A stretch of 64,000 nt of DNA from Sycobia sp. Sy_11 (lineage: Eukaryota > Arthropoda > Insecta > Hymenoptera > Epichrysomallidae), in NCBI GenBank assembly GCA_018907035.1, contig JACCIC010000002.1, positions 563,001 through 627,000 of the forward strand. Direction: 5' to 3'. This document shows positions 24,301 through 37,600 of the stretch, piece by piece. The position numbers and the translations under genes were made by a program. Numbering within the stretch: the first letter of the stretch is position 1; the number at the start of each line of letters is the position of its first letter. The notes below the pieces were generated by a model. The model did no database searches. It worked only from the letters and a program-made list of their open reading frames with translations, and was not told the DNA's origin.

Positions 24301-27300
24301 AAAGTACGCGGTTTTGGTCCGGAAGGAGCGAGATAATTCTGATTACCTTCCAAATGAGTTCAGAAAGTTTTAAGATCCAACGCAAGACATAGTACTTGAA
24401 ATTTGTAATTAAATTGGACATGGGGTGGATGAATTTTTTTTATGAAAATCTCTTGGCATCTGACTCGAAGAAAGAATAACATTTCTAAAAAAATCCTAAC
24501 CTATATTTTTAACATTTCAGTTTCAAATTATTTTTGTTATTTCCAATTGATCTGTATTCCCGGTAAAAAATTAACTAGAGAAATTTATTAGTTTTTAAAA
24601 ACAAACTACCATATCTTGCGAATGGAAAATTATATCCTAAAACTGTACAAAACTCATTTTGAATGTAGTTGAAATTACGTCTGAAACTCCACTTCTTAGT
24701 AAAAATTACTTAATAATGTGAGTTTCAATTTTGATACGATTTTACAGTCAAATGTTATGGAATTAAATATTGAAATCATCTAAAAGTTCAATTCTCGGTA
24801 AAATTGATTTCGTTTGAACCAGATTTGACATGGTACTTGTAGACGTTTTTATAATAATGTAAATTAGTTTGCATCAAATTTCTTAACAGCCAAATGTGTC
24901 GCAAAATTCTTAATTCAGAAATTATAATGGGTTATGTCTACTATACGCTTACACTTTGCTCTCCGTTCCATCATTGTGTTGAATTTCGGTGTGTTTAATT
25001 TTCTAATGCAGTTTCCTAATGTTTGTTCAAGAAATATAAGTACCCTTGTCGCATGACGAGAGCAGTTCCCTCACTACCGAAAAGGACTTGTCTATTTTGT
25101 CTTATATTTCTACCCGCAATCAAGTTAACTCACCAAGATCTATTCGTAAGCCATATATTATGGCTTGTCTAACGATTTTTTAGAGAAATTTACATAGCTT
25201 ATATTTTGTAGTTCTTTTACACTTCTGTCGAGATAACACCTTAAGACTTTTATAAGTCATGCATACCTGCTGATATCGATTTACAAGGCTTTATAAGCAT
25301 ATTCATTGCTACGGTATTGGCTTCCTGTCAATACTTTTCAGAGGCTTATATCAGCAAATGCAACTTTAATACCTATCTTTTTACGAGGGTGGTCTATTCT
25401 TTTTACAATTCGCGCTAGGCCGTCTGAACCTAGCCTACCAGTTAAATACACATAAGTTTTGGCTTACGTATTTCTTAACTCGAGCAATGCTATTATATTA
25501 AAGAAAAGACGACTATGAAAATATACGCATTCATATATCCATGTCATATCTCATCTAATAACGAAATGAAGAAAAATTAAAAAATTATAAAAATTATACA
25601 ATGAAAAATTAAAATAAAGATTAAATTAAAAAGGAAATTAACTGATAATGAATATGTTTTTATTCATTATCAACTGTTTTTCTTTGTTGCATTGACTTAA
25701 GACCCTACTTAAATAAACTTATCAAAAGGCGATATGACGTATCATCAAACTCAACAATGAAAATGATTAACACATACATGTCTGAAATCGTAAATATTAA
25801 ATAGAAGTCAAATCCAAATAATGTTAAGAATACATAAAAAATCAAAGTTACCATTAATTATAGCTTATTAATAGCATTCAAAATTATATTTCTGTCCAAC
25901 ATAATATTAGACATATCAAAATTGTATTGGTTTGTCTTGCTTAATTTGTAAATATTAATTTTCCATCGCCCTCGTAGAAATTGGAAATATTTATAAAATA
26001 TGAATTGGCCATTTTGATGCTCGAAACGACCAAAACGTGGCCTTTTCGTTTTTTCGTCAAAACATTATATCTTTTCGTTTTTCAAATATTATATTGACAT
26101 GACTTCTTTCTTTGATTGAGTTCTTCATCAGTTAATTTCTGTTTTAACCGACTGACTGCTTCTACTGAAGTTATTGTTCATAATAAATTGTTTAGTAGAA
26201 TTACGGTGCTGCATCTTTTGAGCTTATTATATTTTTATAAAAGGAATTTAAGTATATCTTTATCAGATGTATAAGAAATATTGGTATCACAATTTCATTG
26301 TTTACAATTTTAACATTAAAAATTATAGTATTATAAATAAAGTGACAAAATACACCTTCATAAATGCGGATTTCTATTTATTAATGTGACAACATTTTAT
26401 TTTGGCAAGATTTCATTTGTATTTTTCTAATATTTTTGACTTTAAAATTTAGCTAAAATTGTATTTTTAATATAAAAAAGTAGTATCTAGAGAGGATAGA
26501 AATTCAGGTATCGCTGCATATATTACAGAACTTTGACTCATTAATTATCGATTGTCGAATCATCGATTGAATTTACGGTTTTCGATATAATAACCTCAAA
26601 TAATAGCATGAAATGATTTTGAAAGGATTTTGAAAAAATATTTCATAGAACTGTTGGTCTAGAACTGACCTTAGAAGTACGCTTTCAGGAAGCCTTCTGA
26701 AAGTAAGTACTGGAAGAAAACAAGAATTTCAAAAAAGGCTTTTACAATGATTCTCGAAAGAATTCTCAAATCATATCACGAAATAGTTTTCAAAAGATTT
26801 ATGGAAGGATTTGTAAAGGAACATTTCACTGGTCTTTTGAATTTTTTTTCCACCGAACAACATGATCATTGATCTTACCAGGATGTCGCTCAGATATCTT
26901 ACTGAAAGAATCTACCAAAAATAAACAAGAATTATTTCTAAAAGGATGAAAAGAACTTTAATATTTTTCGGAGATTCGTTTTCAAAGGAAATTTAAAAGT
27001 TTTTCAAAATAGCCGTCGACTTTTCTCTTGCAGAATCCTTTTAAATTTACTTTCAATACCTTTCTGAAGGTTTTCGTATCCTTTCAGAAAAGTTATAGCT
27101 AAAGAACACGGCAAGAACTTCAGTATTTTTACAAAATCTTTTTTCCGAAAGCTTTATAAAAGAATACTAAAAAGGTAATTTGAAGACTTTTCAAATACAC
27201 TAGAATTTCCTTTTGAAAAGGATTCTGTTATGCGTTTCATAAGCTTTCGGCAAAGGGATTCGTAAATAATACTAGAACCATTGGTTTTTTTTCTGTAATA

Positions 27301-27898
27301 GGAACACGTTAGTAAACACGTAGCGAACACGTGAACATTTAAGAATTCTTTTGCTAAAAGTTCCTGTACATTCTCCAAATACTTTCAGAAATCTTACAGA
27401 ATCGTTTGATGCTCCGTGGGAAACTTAGCTTCTTGAAAATCGAAACTCAATAAAATGAAATTAATAAATATTTTTAGCCATCCAACGTATGGCCAATGTT
27501 AAAAAAATCGCACAACTCCGATTTACGTACAACGTTTCGTCTCAAAGTAATGCGAAGCAAACAACCCTCGCAGTAATTGCCCAAAGCCCGCCGCTCATCT
27601 CGTCTTTATGCAGGTGCGGCCCTGGAACGCGGAGTACACGAGGCACCGTCGCCACGGCCAGTACTACGAGGTCGCCTGGCGCAGCGCCCTGAACAGCGGC
27701 GCCGGCGTCATCTCCATCACCTCGTTCAACGAGTGGCACGAGGGCACGCAGATCGAGCCGGCCAAGCCCGCGAGCAACAAGGACTTCACCTACCTCGACT
27801 ACGAGCCCGAGGGGCCGGACTTCTATCTAAACCTGACCAAGTGGTGGGTCCAGCAGTTCGCGGACAAGCTGAGCGCGGCCGGCTCGGCCCTCAGCTAA
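18366..27898 (+). CDS. MANEA: Glycoprotein endo-alpha-1,2-mannosidase (GH99)
   Basis: Five coding exons: 18366-18589, 21581-21957 (or from 21578, tandem acceptor), 23432-23651, 23743-24061 and 27614-27898. All phases agree; the product is about 474 residues, close to the human enzyme. Residues 15-35 are a single hydrophobic segment after a short N-terminus, as in a Golgi type II membrane protein, followed by a stem. The GH99 domain runs from about 120 (FYYAWY) through YPNLGCYSS, PQIQPYDGRN, MYIYDSYV, GFYTYFGSNGFSYGSS and SLGPGYIDTQ to SFNEWHEGTQIE. The two Glu of EWHE (about 420 and 423) match the conserved catalytic pair of the family. The enzyme cleaves glucosylated mannose from N-glycans in the Golgi, a route independent of ER glucosidases. 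Exonic DNA is far more GC-rich than the introns. A dead mariner and a retroposon copy lie in introns 1 and 2. Confidence 0.96.
20110..21039 (-). mobile_element. Defective mariner element (copy 2) with terminal inverted repeats
   Basis: The ends are inverted repeats of the core GGTTCAATAAGTGCCCGTGT (left, 20118-20137) and its complement with one change (right, to 21030). The similarity extends weakly outward to flanking TA dinucleotides. The minus strand encodes mariner transposase pieces: LSARWVPRLL near 20880, VDETWIHHYAPET (first catalytic Asp), LDSAPAHSS in another frame (second Asp), and YSPDLTPRDFFLFSNMKKWL (third Asp), ending near GDYVEI. Frameshifts separate them, and only about 120 bases lie between the right repeat and the first recognisable block, so the DNA-binding N-terminus is deleted. 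The total of about 930 bases is below the usual 1.3 kb. It sits antisense in MANEA intron 1. Confidence 0.92.
22217..22593 (-). mobile_element. Unnamed retroposon family, copy B in MANEA intron 2
   Basis: The left edge carries the family terminus in reverse (GCTTATGTCGACTACTG), followed by TAAATTAATAAATATTTTCA and CGGTCTTACA. The right arm is CTGTAAGACCGACAAAAATA. The interior has both conserved blocks, GGGGGCAGTCAGGCTG and AAAATCTGACTGTCATTATA, in the order expected for the reverse orientation of copy A2. No clean target duplication remains, so this is probably an older insertion. Confidence 0.7.
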
Positions 27899-28255
27899 AA
27901 GGCCCGTCGCCGCGGACGCGCGCCGGGCCACGGGAACGTAATGTAATCCGCATGGGAGCATCGTCATTTTCGCCGTCGTTATTTATTTACTATTGTTATT
28001 ATAATTACTTTTCACCTCGGGGTACGGTGTAGAATACACTGTATGTATAACAATATAGCTCTATTACAGAGTCGACAGTTTAAGCGCAGAGTTTTTAAAC
28101 GAACAAATGTAAGATGTGCAATTACAGCCGATCGTAATTGCTCAAGTTTCCCCTATTTTTGTAAAACAAGATTTATTTCGACAGTTCCGTAACAATTCTG
28201 TCTTCGATCTTTTCAATTTATAACAAAAGAATTTTAGAAAGTTAGAGATGAAAAT

Positions 28256-28261
28256 AATAAA
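28256..28261 (+). terminator. Candidate MANEA polyadenylation signal
   Basis: AATAAA lies 358 bases after the MANEA stop codon, the first perfect hexamer I noticed downstream. No transcript evidence is available, so other signals further on are equally possible. Confidence 0.3.
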
Positions 28262-30814
28262 AGTTACTGGGAAAGTGTTTATCCATCGCCAGGTCTTGTG
28301 AAATTATAATAAGAATTATCGTTTAATATCGTCCAAATATTAAGGGTTCGAAAGCAGATGCTTTGGTGAATTGCCTTGTATCGAATAGATAAATTAAAGC
28401 AAAGCAAATTTTGTCGTTGTTACTAGTATGATAGACGTAAGAACGTATTAAAAGGGTTCGCAAATAAGGAATGATAATGAGTGACGACAGTCACTGCCTG
28501 ACGTTTCAAAATTCGTGATTGGCAATTTTACACTTTCTCAGTGAATGAAAAAATTTTCATCAGTGACTTTATTAAAGCTTTATTTCGTGATCACATGATC
28601 ATTGTGTCGTCATTATATAACTTTTTATACGTGTATATTTTTTTACAATTTTCGAAGAGTATATATAAATTGTTATTGCGTTCAATTTTCATACTTGATT
28701 ACTGTTGTTAATAAACGTTGGTGACTACTTAACAATTAATTTAACGAATTAGCCGGCGAAGAAAATAAATGCACGATTGACATATTGGAAGCAGTGAAAA
28801 CATTATGACTTATATACAGTGAAAACAAAAACAAGATTCAATTTATATGCATTAAAAAAAAATTATTTAATAAGTCTTTGTAAGGAGAAAATATGGGTTA
28901 ACTAAATAACCATATGGATGGTATATGATTCTTCAAACAAAATGGATTATTTACGATACAAATAATTCAAGAGAAGAGTAAAGAGTTCATATATATATTA
29001 TATATATATAATTCGTTGAAATTTTATCTATACGAATATAACTGACATTATTGATAATATTTAACATTTTTTCAAATATTTCCGAACTATCGTTCTTCAA
29101 GAGGAATCTTAATTATAATTATAATTGATGCAAATCTAAAGTAAGGACTAGAAAAACAAACTTCGATCAATTTTGCACTGAGCTATCAAAAAATTTTGAA
29201 GAGCACATTCGAAACTATTGCCAAAATTATTTTGCACAAAGGTTCACCGTTTCTATCTCCACAATTTAAACATTTCTATTCTCTTCTTCCAGATATCAAA
29301 ATTACCATATCGAATCGTGTATGTATTCTAGTATAAAGATTTACATTTTCTATAGTATACAAAATGAGCGATATTTTAGATCAATAACAAATTTTTAAAA
29401 AATATTGTATATCCGAGGAAAAATGGGTGGAAAAGCTTAAACTCATGATATATATATATATATATAAGTAAAAATCATAGCACTTGGATATTATTATTTA
29501 AATTAATATTTTTTTCATAAAAAAATTATTATTTAAATTAACATTTTATTATAAGAAATCCGATTCATGTCTCCAAGAATTTTACGTTAATCGACTTTTT
29601 ATGATAAGTATTCAGCAGCAATATTAAAAACAAATACAATTTTTCATAAGTTATATTTTTAAAAAATATTTAAATCTGGAAATATTTACTTTATAATTAA
29701 TATTATTATATTACATTCTACTATTTTTACTAAATATTAAATAATAGAAAAATCGAATCAAATATTAAACTGATTGCAATTCAGGTTGATCAATAATAAA
29801 ATAATTGAAAAAGTAATAGGATTAAAAGAGCGTTCACACTTCTGAACATATAGTATCGATATACTTTGGACTTTTGCAATATGGAAGCAGACGAAAAAAT
29901 ATATATTTGATTCGTTAATAATCAACGGTTATATTTCTTATAGTTACACAATTATAAGATAAATCAATTTTAATATAATAAAAATCTAAAATTTTATAAA
30001 TGTATTAAAAATAATTACATGAATTCTTATTTCGGAAAAACAAATGCTTTTACAGCAGATAACGGGCGCAAGCGCGCTGGTATACAGTAAATATTGAAAG
30101 CATGTACAATAAACCGTCTGATTAAATCCCGATCTATATCACTTACATCATACATAATATGGATATCCTATTTTAATGCTTACAAATATTAATGATTGAG
30201 CGTGAAACAATTTTTATTTAATGACTTTGATAGCGACAAAAAAAATTTTTGCACTCTGATTTGAATTGTGTTTAATTATAATGCGAATTCAAGTTAAAGA
30301 AAAATGCGAAAAAAAGTAAAAAATACTACTTTTGACCAAAGCTGAAACAATAATAGCGATACATTAACTGGCTTGTCAGAGTTGTATAGTGAGACTGAAA
30401 GATCAAGAAAAATTTAACAAGTCACAGACCCTCCGAGATGGTCGTACATTTTTTTGTAATCTGCAAGTTATACCAAAAAAGCTGAAATTCATTTCGTAAT
30501 TCACTTAAGTCCAAGTATAATTTATATAACGAAAATGACGAAGATTTAACGGTGCTGACATTTTTTAAGTGTAAAAACTCATGTGCGTTTAATTTATTTT
30601 CGTGATCGAAAAATATACTTATTTTTAATAGTATACACAAATTTTTATAAATCTTATACATATTACATTTTACCGAAATTAAAAATTATTTATATACAAT
30701 TACATATATGTACATATAATTTTTTATTTTTACTGCAAATATCACGTATTATAATGAACTTGAACTATGGTTCAGAGGTTTCATTAATTATTTTGTAAAT
30801 TTTTCTCATTTTCT

Positions 30815-30940
30815 AGCTTTGGTGTAGCTTGCACTAAGTAAATGTGTATTATACCTAGACAATAACCAGCCCCTGTCCTATTTGTAACAGGGTAACTTTC
30901 CTGTATGATTGACGGGCCTACGGCCAAAGAAATATAAAGA
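30815..30940 (+). mobile_element. Possible 3' tail fragment of a non-LTR element
   Basis: An island of normal composition in AT-rich DNA. It holds two small hairpins, CCCTGT...ACAGGG (30871-30892) and GGCCTACGGCC (30915-30925), followed by AAAGAAATATAAAG. Short 3' ends with such hairpins and an A-rich tail are common for insect non-LTR retrotransposons and SINEs. I found no flanking duplication and no coding part, so this is only a suggestion. Confidence 0.3.
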
Positions 30941-32565
30941 CTTTATCAAATCTATTTAAGTAGATTTGAAATTATTTACTATAGCGTAAGCAAACATTTA
31001 TGTCATATCGGATATAAATGTTATGCTCATTTAAATATGTCATCTTTATTATAATAAATTCAGTAAGTTTTTTCCCTTACACCTATGTTATTAGGTCTAA
31101 ATTCAGAAAGCAAGAGAGCGTGAGAGAGAAAGAAATATTTCTGTGAATATAAATTATGTTTTTTTACTAGCTTAATTTAACAAGAAGTTAAAATAATATT
31201 AAGTATTTGAATGAATCATGAACAATGTCAGAATGAATGAGAAGAATTTGAAGTTAACATTTAACAAAAATTATTTTATTAAAAAACGAATAATAATTAA
31301 AAAGTTAAAATTTCTTTAGAAAAAATTTCTGAAAATTATTTATATTTTAGTTTTATAAAAAAAAAAAAAAACAGAAATTAAAAATTTCCTTATATATGTA
31401 TAACTATTATTTTGTACAAAAGAGAAGAAAAATATGCGACTTTATAAAAACTAGGCAGTTGCCATAATATAATTTAATTTCACTATTTCACATTTTAATT
31501 AAGTTGAACTTTACGGGTGATTGAAGGTAGGTCTCTACTGACCTTCTTTAATTCGAACATGTTAGCTTCTTTTATCTATATTCTATTCTAAAAAATTTAG
31601 ATGAAAAATATGCCAGAAAACAAATGAAAGTATGAGAATTTAGAGTTTTTTTTGTATTTGTAGAAATAATAAATTTCTAGTTACATATCTCTCTTGCGTG
31701 GTTTAAACAGAACGAAGTGGGACACACAAGATTGTTAATCAATGACAGAAATATAGAAATTTTCATATCGATACAAACTAAAACAACTTTCTAAGATACT
31801 GACAAGGTTGTGTTCAAGGGTAAAAACAAATTTACATTGTAAATATTTTAATTACTTTAAATTATCAAATATATTTTAGATAAAACCCAATGGTTTTTGC
31901 TCGATTATTTTTAAACAACATAATGACTATAAACATCAGTTTATTGTGTTTTTCAGATTCAAAACAAATAAAAAGTCATTTATATAGTTTCATTATATTT
32001 ACTATTTCTATATCAAACGCAATCGCCCGCCGCTATTTTCAAACATATATTAAGATAGCACATAATTCTGGCAAGTATTCATTTGCATATTTATGCAGAG
32101 AAAAACTTTTAAGTTAAAAGGATCGTTTATTCCGTATACTATGAAAGAAATTTGAGATTTATTTAAGACATTCAGTAAAAAGATGTGCTTAATTTAATTA
32201 ATTTATTTATTATAGCAAAAAATGTGCAACATAGCTCAATATTAAAAATAACAAAATTCTAAATTCTAATTAAGTTTCTAAAATATTTTATAATTTTAAT
32301 AATCTTTTAAATATAAAGTTTCTCTCTGCATAATCACATACTTCAATAATATATTTTTTAATAGATATATCTGTCAAGAACTACACACTCGTAAAACTGT
32401 CATTTATTACTAAACTATGTATTTGTACAATACACTTTACATCATGCCCTAAAAATATTGCTCGTTATTTATTATATACATATCGCTCCGTAATAATAAT
32501 TATGAGAATAAGACAGTTTGTAGTAAGTAAGAAAAAAACAGACAGGGAATACACACAGACATTAG

Positions 32566-32568
32566 AAG

Positions 32569-32599
<31 letters not shown>

Positions 32600-32637
32600 G
32601 AAGTGAAATAGAAAGAGTAAATTATATATGTGTGTGC

Positions 32638-32689
<52 letters not shown>
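32566..32689. repeat. Compound (GA)n / (TG)n / (AG)n microsatellite
   Basis: A GA run, a short unique spacer, a TG run and a further AG run follow one another within about 125 bases in the intergenic region. Confidence 0.95.
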
Positions 32690-32695
<6 letters not shown>

Positions 32696-34629
32696 ATAAT
32701 TTTTGAATGCACATTATTAGCAAATGATTAAGAACGCGTTTAGAAAAACTACTTTAGTTCACAATACTGCCTTTCATTTTTTACAATCATTGTGGTTCGA
32801 ATTTTTCTGCTCTTAAATTGGCGCTGATATAGAAAAAAAGATTAAAATAAAAATTTGCGAAATAATAGAAAACAGAACATTGTGAATGTATAACAGTCTA
32901 TGTAATTATGTAAACATGCTTTTCTTAAAGTATTTTTTACATATTGAAAATTTTGTAAGTATCATTACATATTTTATCTATTTTGAAGCGGAAATATAAT
33001 GTGTGTATGCCTTTATATATTTAAGCATAAAGTGAGCAAAAAGTAAACATAGGAATAGAGAGTGAAAAAGAGAATGATAAGGAAAGAAGGTATTAAGAAT
33101 AATTAAGAAAAAAGAAAAATATGTAATAAAGAATGTAGATTTATAAAGTGTAATGATGTCACTCGACGTTATGTAAAACAGAATGAAAATAGAAAATAAA
33201 CAAAAATAACATGACCATAAAAATTTAACCGATGGTGATTTTCATTTATTATAGTTAAATAAAAAAGCAGTTGTTTTTAATATTTATAGATGACGATCCT
33301 TTTTGAACTAACTTTTTTCTTATAACTATCACTAAAGCTAATTACAGCAGTAGGCTATAACTCTTTGCATTCTAACGACAAATTAAAAATTTTGAAACCT
33401 TCATACTGTAGAAAACGTTGAATCAAATATTTGATTGTCTAATGTACTGATCATCGTTTTTACTTAGTCCGTTCCACAATACGAATTATTTTTTGTACAA
33501 TTTTGAAATATATTAAAGAATTGTGCTGCGTTTGATAAGCAGTTTCGAACTTACTTTGTAGTATTTTATTTCTAAGTATAATATCACTTGATTTATAAAC
33601 TCATAATTGATCTACTCTACGTTTTTAATATTTATCATTTGACGCCAACTTCTAAATTTTTATCGTAATGCACAATAATAGTAAGCAGTTGACAATATTT
33701 TCGTAAGCTCATTCTTTTACAAATAATTTTTAGAAATAATTACCTAAGCTTTCATGAATAATGTTAATTACATGAATAATGTTTTGATAATTTTAATATT
33801 AAGGATGAAATCTTATACGTAAGTTTATTCTTTATACATAAATATTTTGTTAATAATTATTTAACAGCTAGGTCTTATAAATTTCTGGTGTCATATATAT
33901 ATTTTACAGCGGATTTCTTTGATTATAACAATGTATTACAAATACATTTTTTTAAAAATCCGTAAAAATCAATATTGCGAATTGACTTCTATCACTTAAC
34001 AAGTAAAAAATTAATGTAAATGTGATCAAAAAATTTAATATATGAGAATATTGTACAATAAAGCAAATATGCTGTAGATGCCAATTATAAATTCTACAAT
34101 TACTTAATTCGATTTGTGTAACCAACATCAATTTATTCAGAATATTATGAGTAAACTATTATGAATTCATAATATTTTACCAACATAAAGTGACTTAAAC
34201 ATCAAAAACGGAAAATAATGTTTGTTAGAATGAATAAATAATTTTTAATATTTATGCATAATTCTTGGCAGTTATTTGGCATCAAACTATCAATTCATTA
34301 ACAGATAAATATTAATTATAATATAATTAATAATGTTGTTTAATTCATTAACTTTGTCGTTTGATAGAATTTTAATAATTACATAGGCTCGAGTAAAAAA
34401 AAAATTAAAATAAATAATTAAATTTTTATATAAAATATTATTATATTATAATTAAAAAATACTATTACGCAAATTTTTTTTAAAACCGTATTAGAAAACT
34501 GTTTTTAATGAAAAGTAGCATTTTGATTTACTCGTCAATATGTGCAGTTCATTGTAAAATTAAATTTCTTTATGTTCAATGAGTTCATTAAATTTTTCAA
34601 TAGCAGACAATGAGCCGTTATTGATCGTT

Positions 34630-37600
34630 TTACTTAACTATAAGGAAGCCTTGTACGTCTACAACGAATTTATCAAAATGTTCACGGAACTGAAATTTGT
34701 CATTAACTGCGCCGTCGAAACTAAGATTTTCGGTGAGAGTCTTGAATGCATCAGCAAGTCTTTTCGCAGTTGGACTATCCCCTTCCTTAGTAATCATAGT
34801 CTGTACGAGTTGTTCATATTTTTCTCGATAACAGCTAATTAGATAATATAGAGCTATGTGCGTGTGCGGTATCACATCGGCATTGATTTGATGCGTCATA
34901 ATAAGATTCATTAGAAGCTAAAACACAATTGTGAAAAAATTATTCCAAAGATTAATATATTTAAAAAGATCTTTAATTTTTTAGACCTTTTTATAATGCT
35001 TGCTTAACGCGTAAAGATTTTCCGTTAAACTTTTTTTTTTTTTTAAATAACTTTTATGGAAAAAAAATCTTTGTGAATATATAATTTTATATAATAACCA
35101 ATGTAAATAAAATGTTATACTATAAGAAATAATACATTTAACTTTTAAATTGTAATATTGTAAAACAAAGTAATTGATAAATTAACAAATAATTAATTAT
35201 ATATATTATACATTGTGAATACACTTACATTTATAAATGGAGCCATCAATTCGCTTCTGGGGTGGCCTTTTTCAACTTCCGAACGAATATGTAACGTTAT
35301 CAATCTAATAATATTACAACACAGTATGGCTACCTCCTGTGTAAATGACCATAAGCCTAATTCCAAAGATATCAAAAATTGTTGCAATAATTCAGGTGGC
35401 AAGTTACATATTTTCTCTGGTTTAACCACACAGGCAGACTCTAACATAATATAATACCTAAATATATCATATTTTCATGAAATTAAATTTCAGTAAGATC
35501 ATTCTCATTGGATTATTAATGATCCTATATTATTGGAATTAATTTTAATGATTAATAATATCGGTGTATTACTTACTGCAAACAAAGCGTTGGGAACTTA
35601 AGCAACTCTAACGTTAACATGGGCATAATGTTATGGATTCCAAAGAAGGCAACGTCGGCAGGACCCATTTCCTGATTACCACTAAATTCGTTAATGATAC
35701 TTTGATAACAATTTGCTTCGCTCAATAAAGCTTTAAATAATAGCATAAGCTGTAGCAAATCGTTTTGAGCGTCTTCCTCCGCTGTAGCGTCAGATGTTAA
35801 GCGATTTCGATTATAGCTTGTGTATACCTAGAAATTAATCATAATCATTGCAAAATAGGGCGTTTTTACATAAAGACAGTTTCTATCTTTTTCTCAATTT
35901 AGTAATATAATTCTTATAGATTTTGAAAATGAAATAATAATTTTTTCGATTACCAACATACCTGTATCATTTCCAGGGCACTTTTTAAAAAGTTTTCAGT
36001 ATTAATATACCGAGAGTGATACATACTTTTAGATATAAAGTAATATAATTCTAGTATTAGTTGCACAATTCTCTGATAATTATGATACACAGTCAGTAAA
36101 CGAGGCAAATCGCTTAAAATCATGTCTATGAACTGAGCTAGGACGCCAATCGTGTTTTTAGTTATTCCAGTAACGACTCCTACAGGATGAAGTTATAATT
36201 ATTTTTTTTTTTTTTTTAATTTTTCTAATGAATAAATTAATTGTAATATTCTAATAATTATGGTTCTTTTTTTAAATACGTATTAATATATACAATGATT
36301 TCTAGTAGGTGTATTACTCACCAATGAGCGATTCAAGTATATTTATAAGTTGAATTTGTATTTGTTCTTGATGATAATTTCGTGAAAAGTCTTCGTGACA
36401 TATAATTTCCTTAAAGTGATTATGAACAGGCTGCAGTAATTGATTAAAGTATTGCTGGAGTCGTTCGTCTTCGGATAAGGCACTGCCAGCTTCAACGATT
36501 ACCTTCATCAGACCTCGCTTGGCTACCAGGGGCAATTCATCGTTTTTCCTTGACAATTCGACGAGATTGCCAAAACGCTCGGCTTTGATCATGCACATTG
36601 TTCTAATGATGAAAAAAAAAAAAGCCATAAGTATGCGCTATCTAATACATTACTTTTGTATCGATGTTGTTCCATTAACAGAAGAAAATTTTTTAATGCA
36701 TCGTCAAGTTATAAGTTTTCCATTTGAACTACGGCAAGCTTATTTTTATTTAAATCAGACTTACTTAGACTTCGTATTGACTATGGCAAAAAGAAGATTC
36801 ATGGTTTCCTCGATGAGGGCGGTTTCGCTTTTGAATACCTTAAGGTTGCACTCGATCTTTTCGATGAGAAAATTATAAAGCCACTGGCAGCACGGCGATT
36901 CTTCGCTGAAAGCCTGCAGCAGTGTCACGCTGATCGACGTGTATGAGCTCTCGTCGATTACGAGATAGTTGAGGGCCCAGCGATGCAGGAACCAAACTAT
37001 ACTGCTGCACAGTTCGGGCGAGAGGTGCTGGGTCGCATTAAAATTCACCATCATTTTCGAAATTTCGCTGAGCCTGAATACTGCGGCTATTAATCGAATC
37101 ACGTGATCGCAGGATTGTTCTGCCCCATTTATATCGGCCACGTTGCTTTGGGGCGAAGCGAGCAACTGTAGCGTCACATTAATATCGGTCTGGCCCTGCT
37201 TCGCCTGATAAGTGATAAAACGGTACTTAAATTAATAAAGCGCCGATGGCCGAACGATGCAAATTGAATAAAATGATTTGATAATAGCGCGGACGATTTG
37301 AGTGGCTTACACAATTCTGATCTATTGGTGGCGATTTATCCTTTTCGAGGGCAGAGTTTTGGATAGCGAAAAACTGGCTTTTTAGAACTCAATCGTAATA
37401 CGGTATATTAGCCAGCAATGGGAACGCTTAATGCTCTGGGGAAAAAATGTCCCCAATCTTGCTTTTAAAATGAAAACCATTATCGATTTCTCAATAATGT
37501 TTTGGAGGGTATTTTTGTAAAACTTTTAATAAAAACATTCCATATAAATTGAATAGGACTGCCTACTCATTTCGTTAATCAAATATAATAAGTTATATCA

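Larger units (their letters stand above)
28300..34629. other. Convergent intergenic region between MANEA and XPO4
   Basis: About 6.3 kb of AT-rich sequence between the 3' ends of MANEA and XPO4. It contains microsatellites and a possible retroelement tail near 30815. No reading frame of convincing coding character and no structural RNA were recognised. Confidence 0.6.

Noticed and set aside
27154..27378. 74-codon minus-strand frame in MANEA intron 4
   Set aside because: No family resemblance; lies in diffuse repetitive intron sequence with GAAAG/CTTTC words.
27440..27475. Possible further retroposon copy (ATTAATAAATATTTTTA)
   Set aside because: Only one short AT-rich word matches; neither the GGTCTTACAG arm nor the GTCGACATAAGTAC terminus is present.
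32500..32712. Minus-strand open frame of Ser/Leu and His/Thr repeats
   Set aside because: It is a translation of the GA/TG microsatellite.
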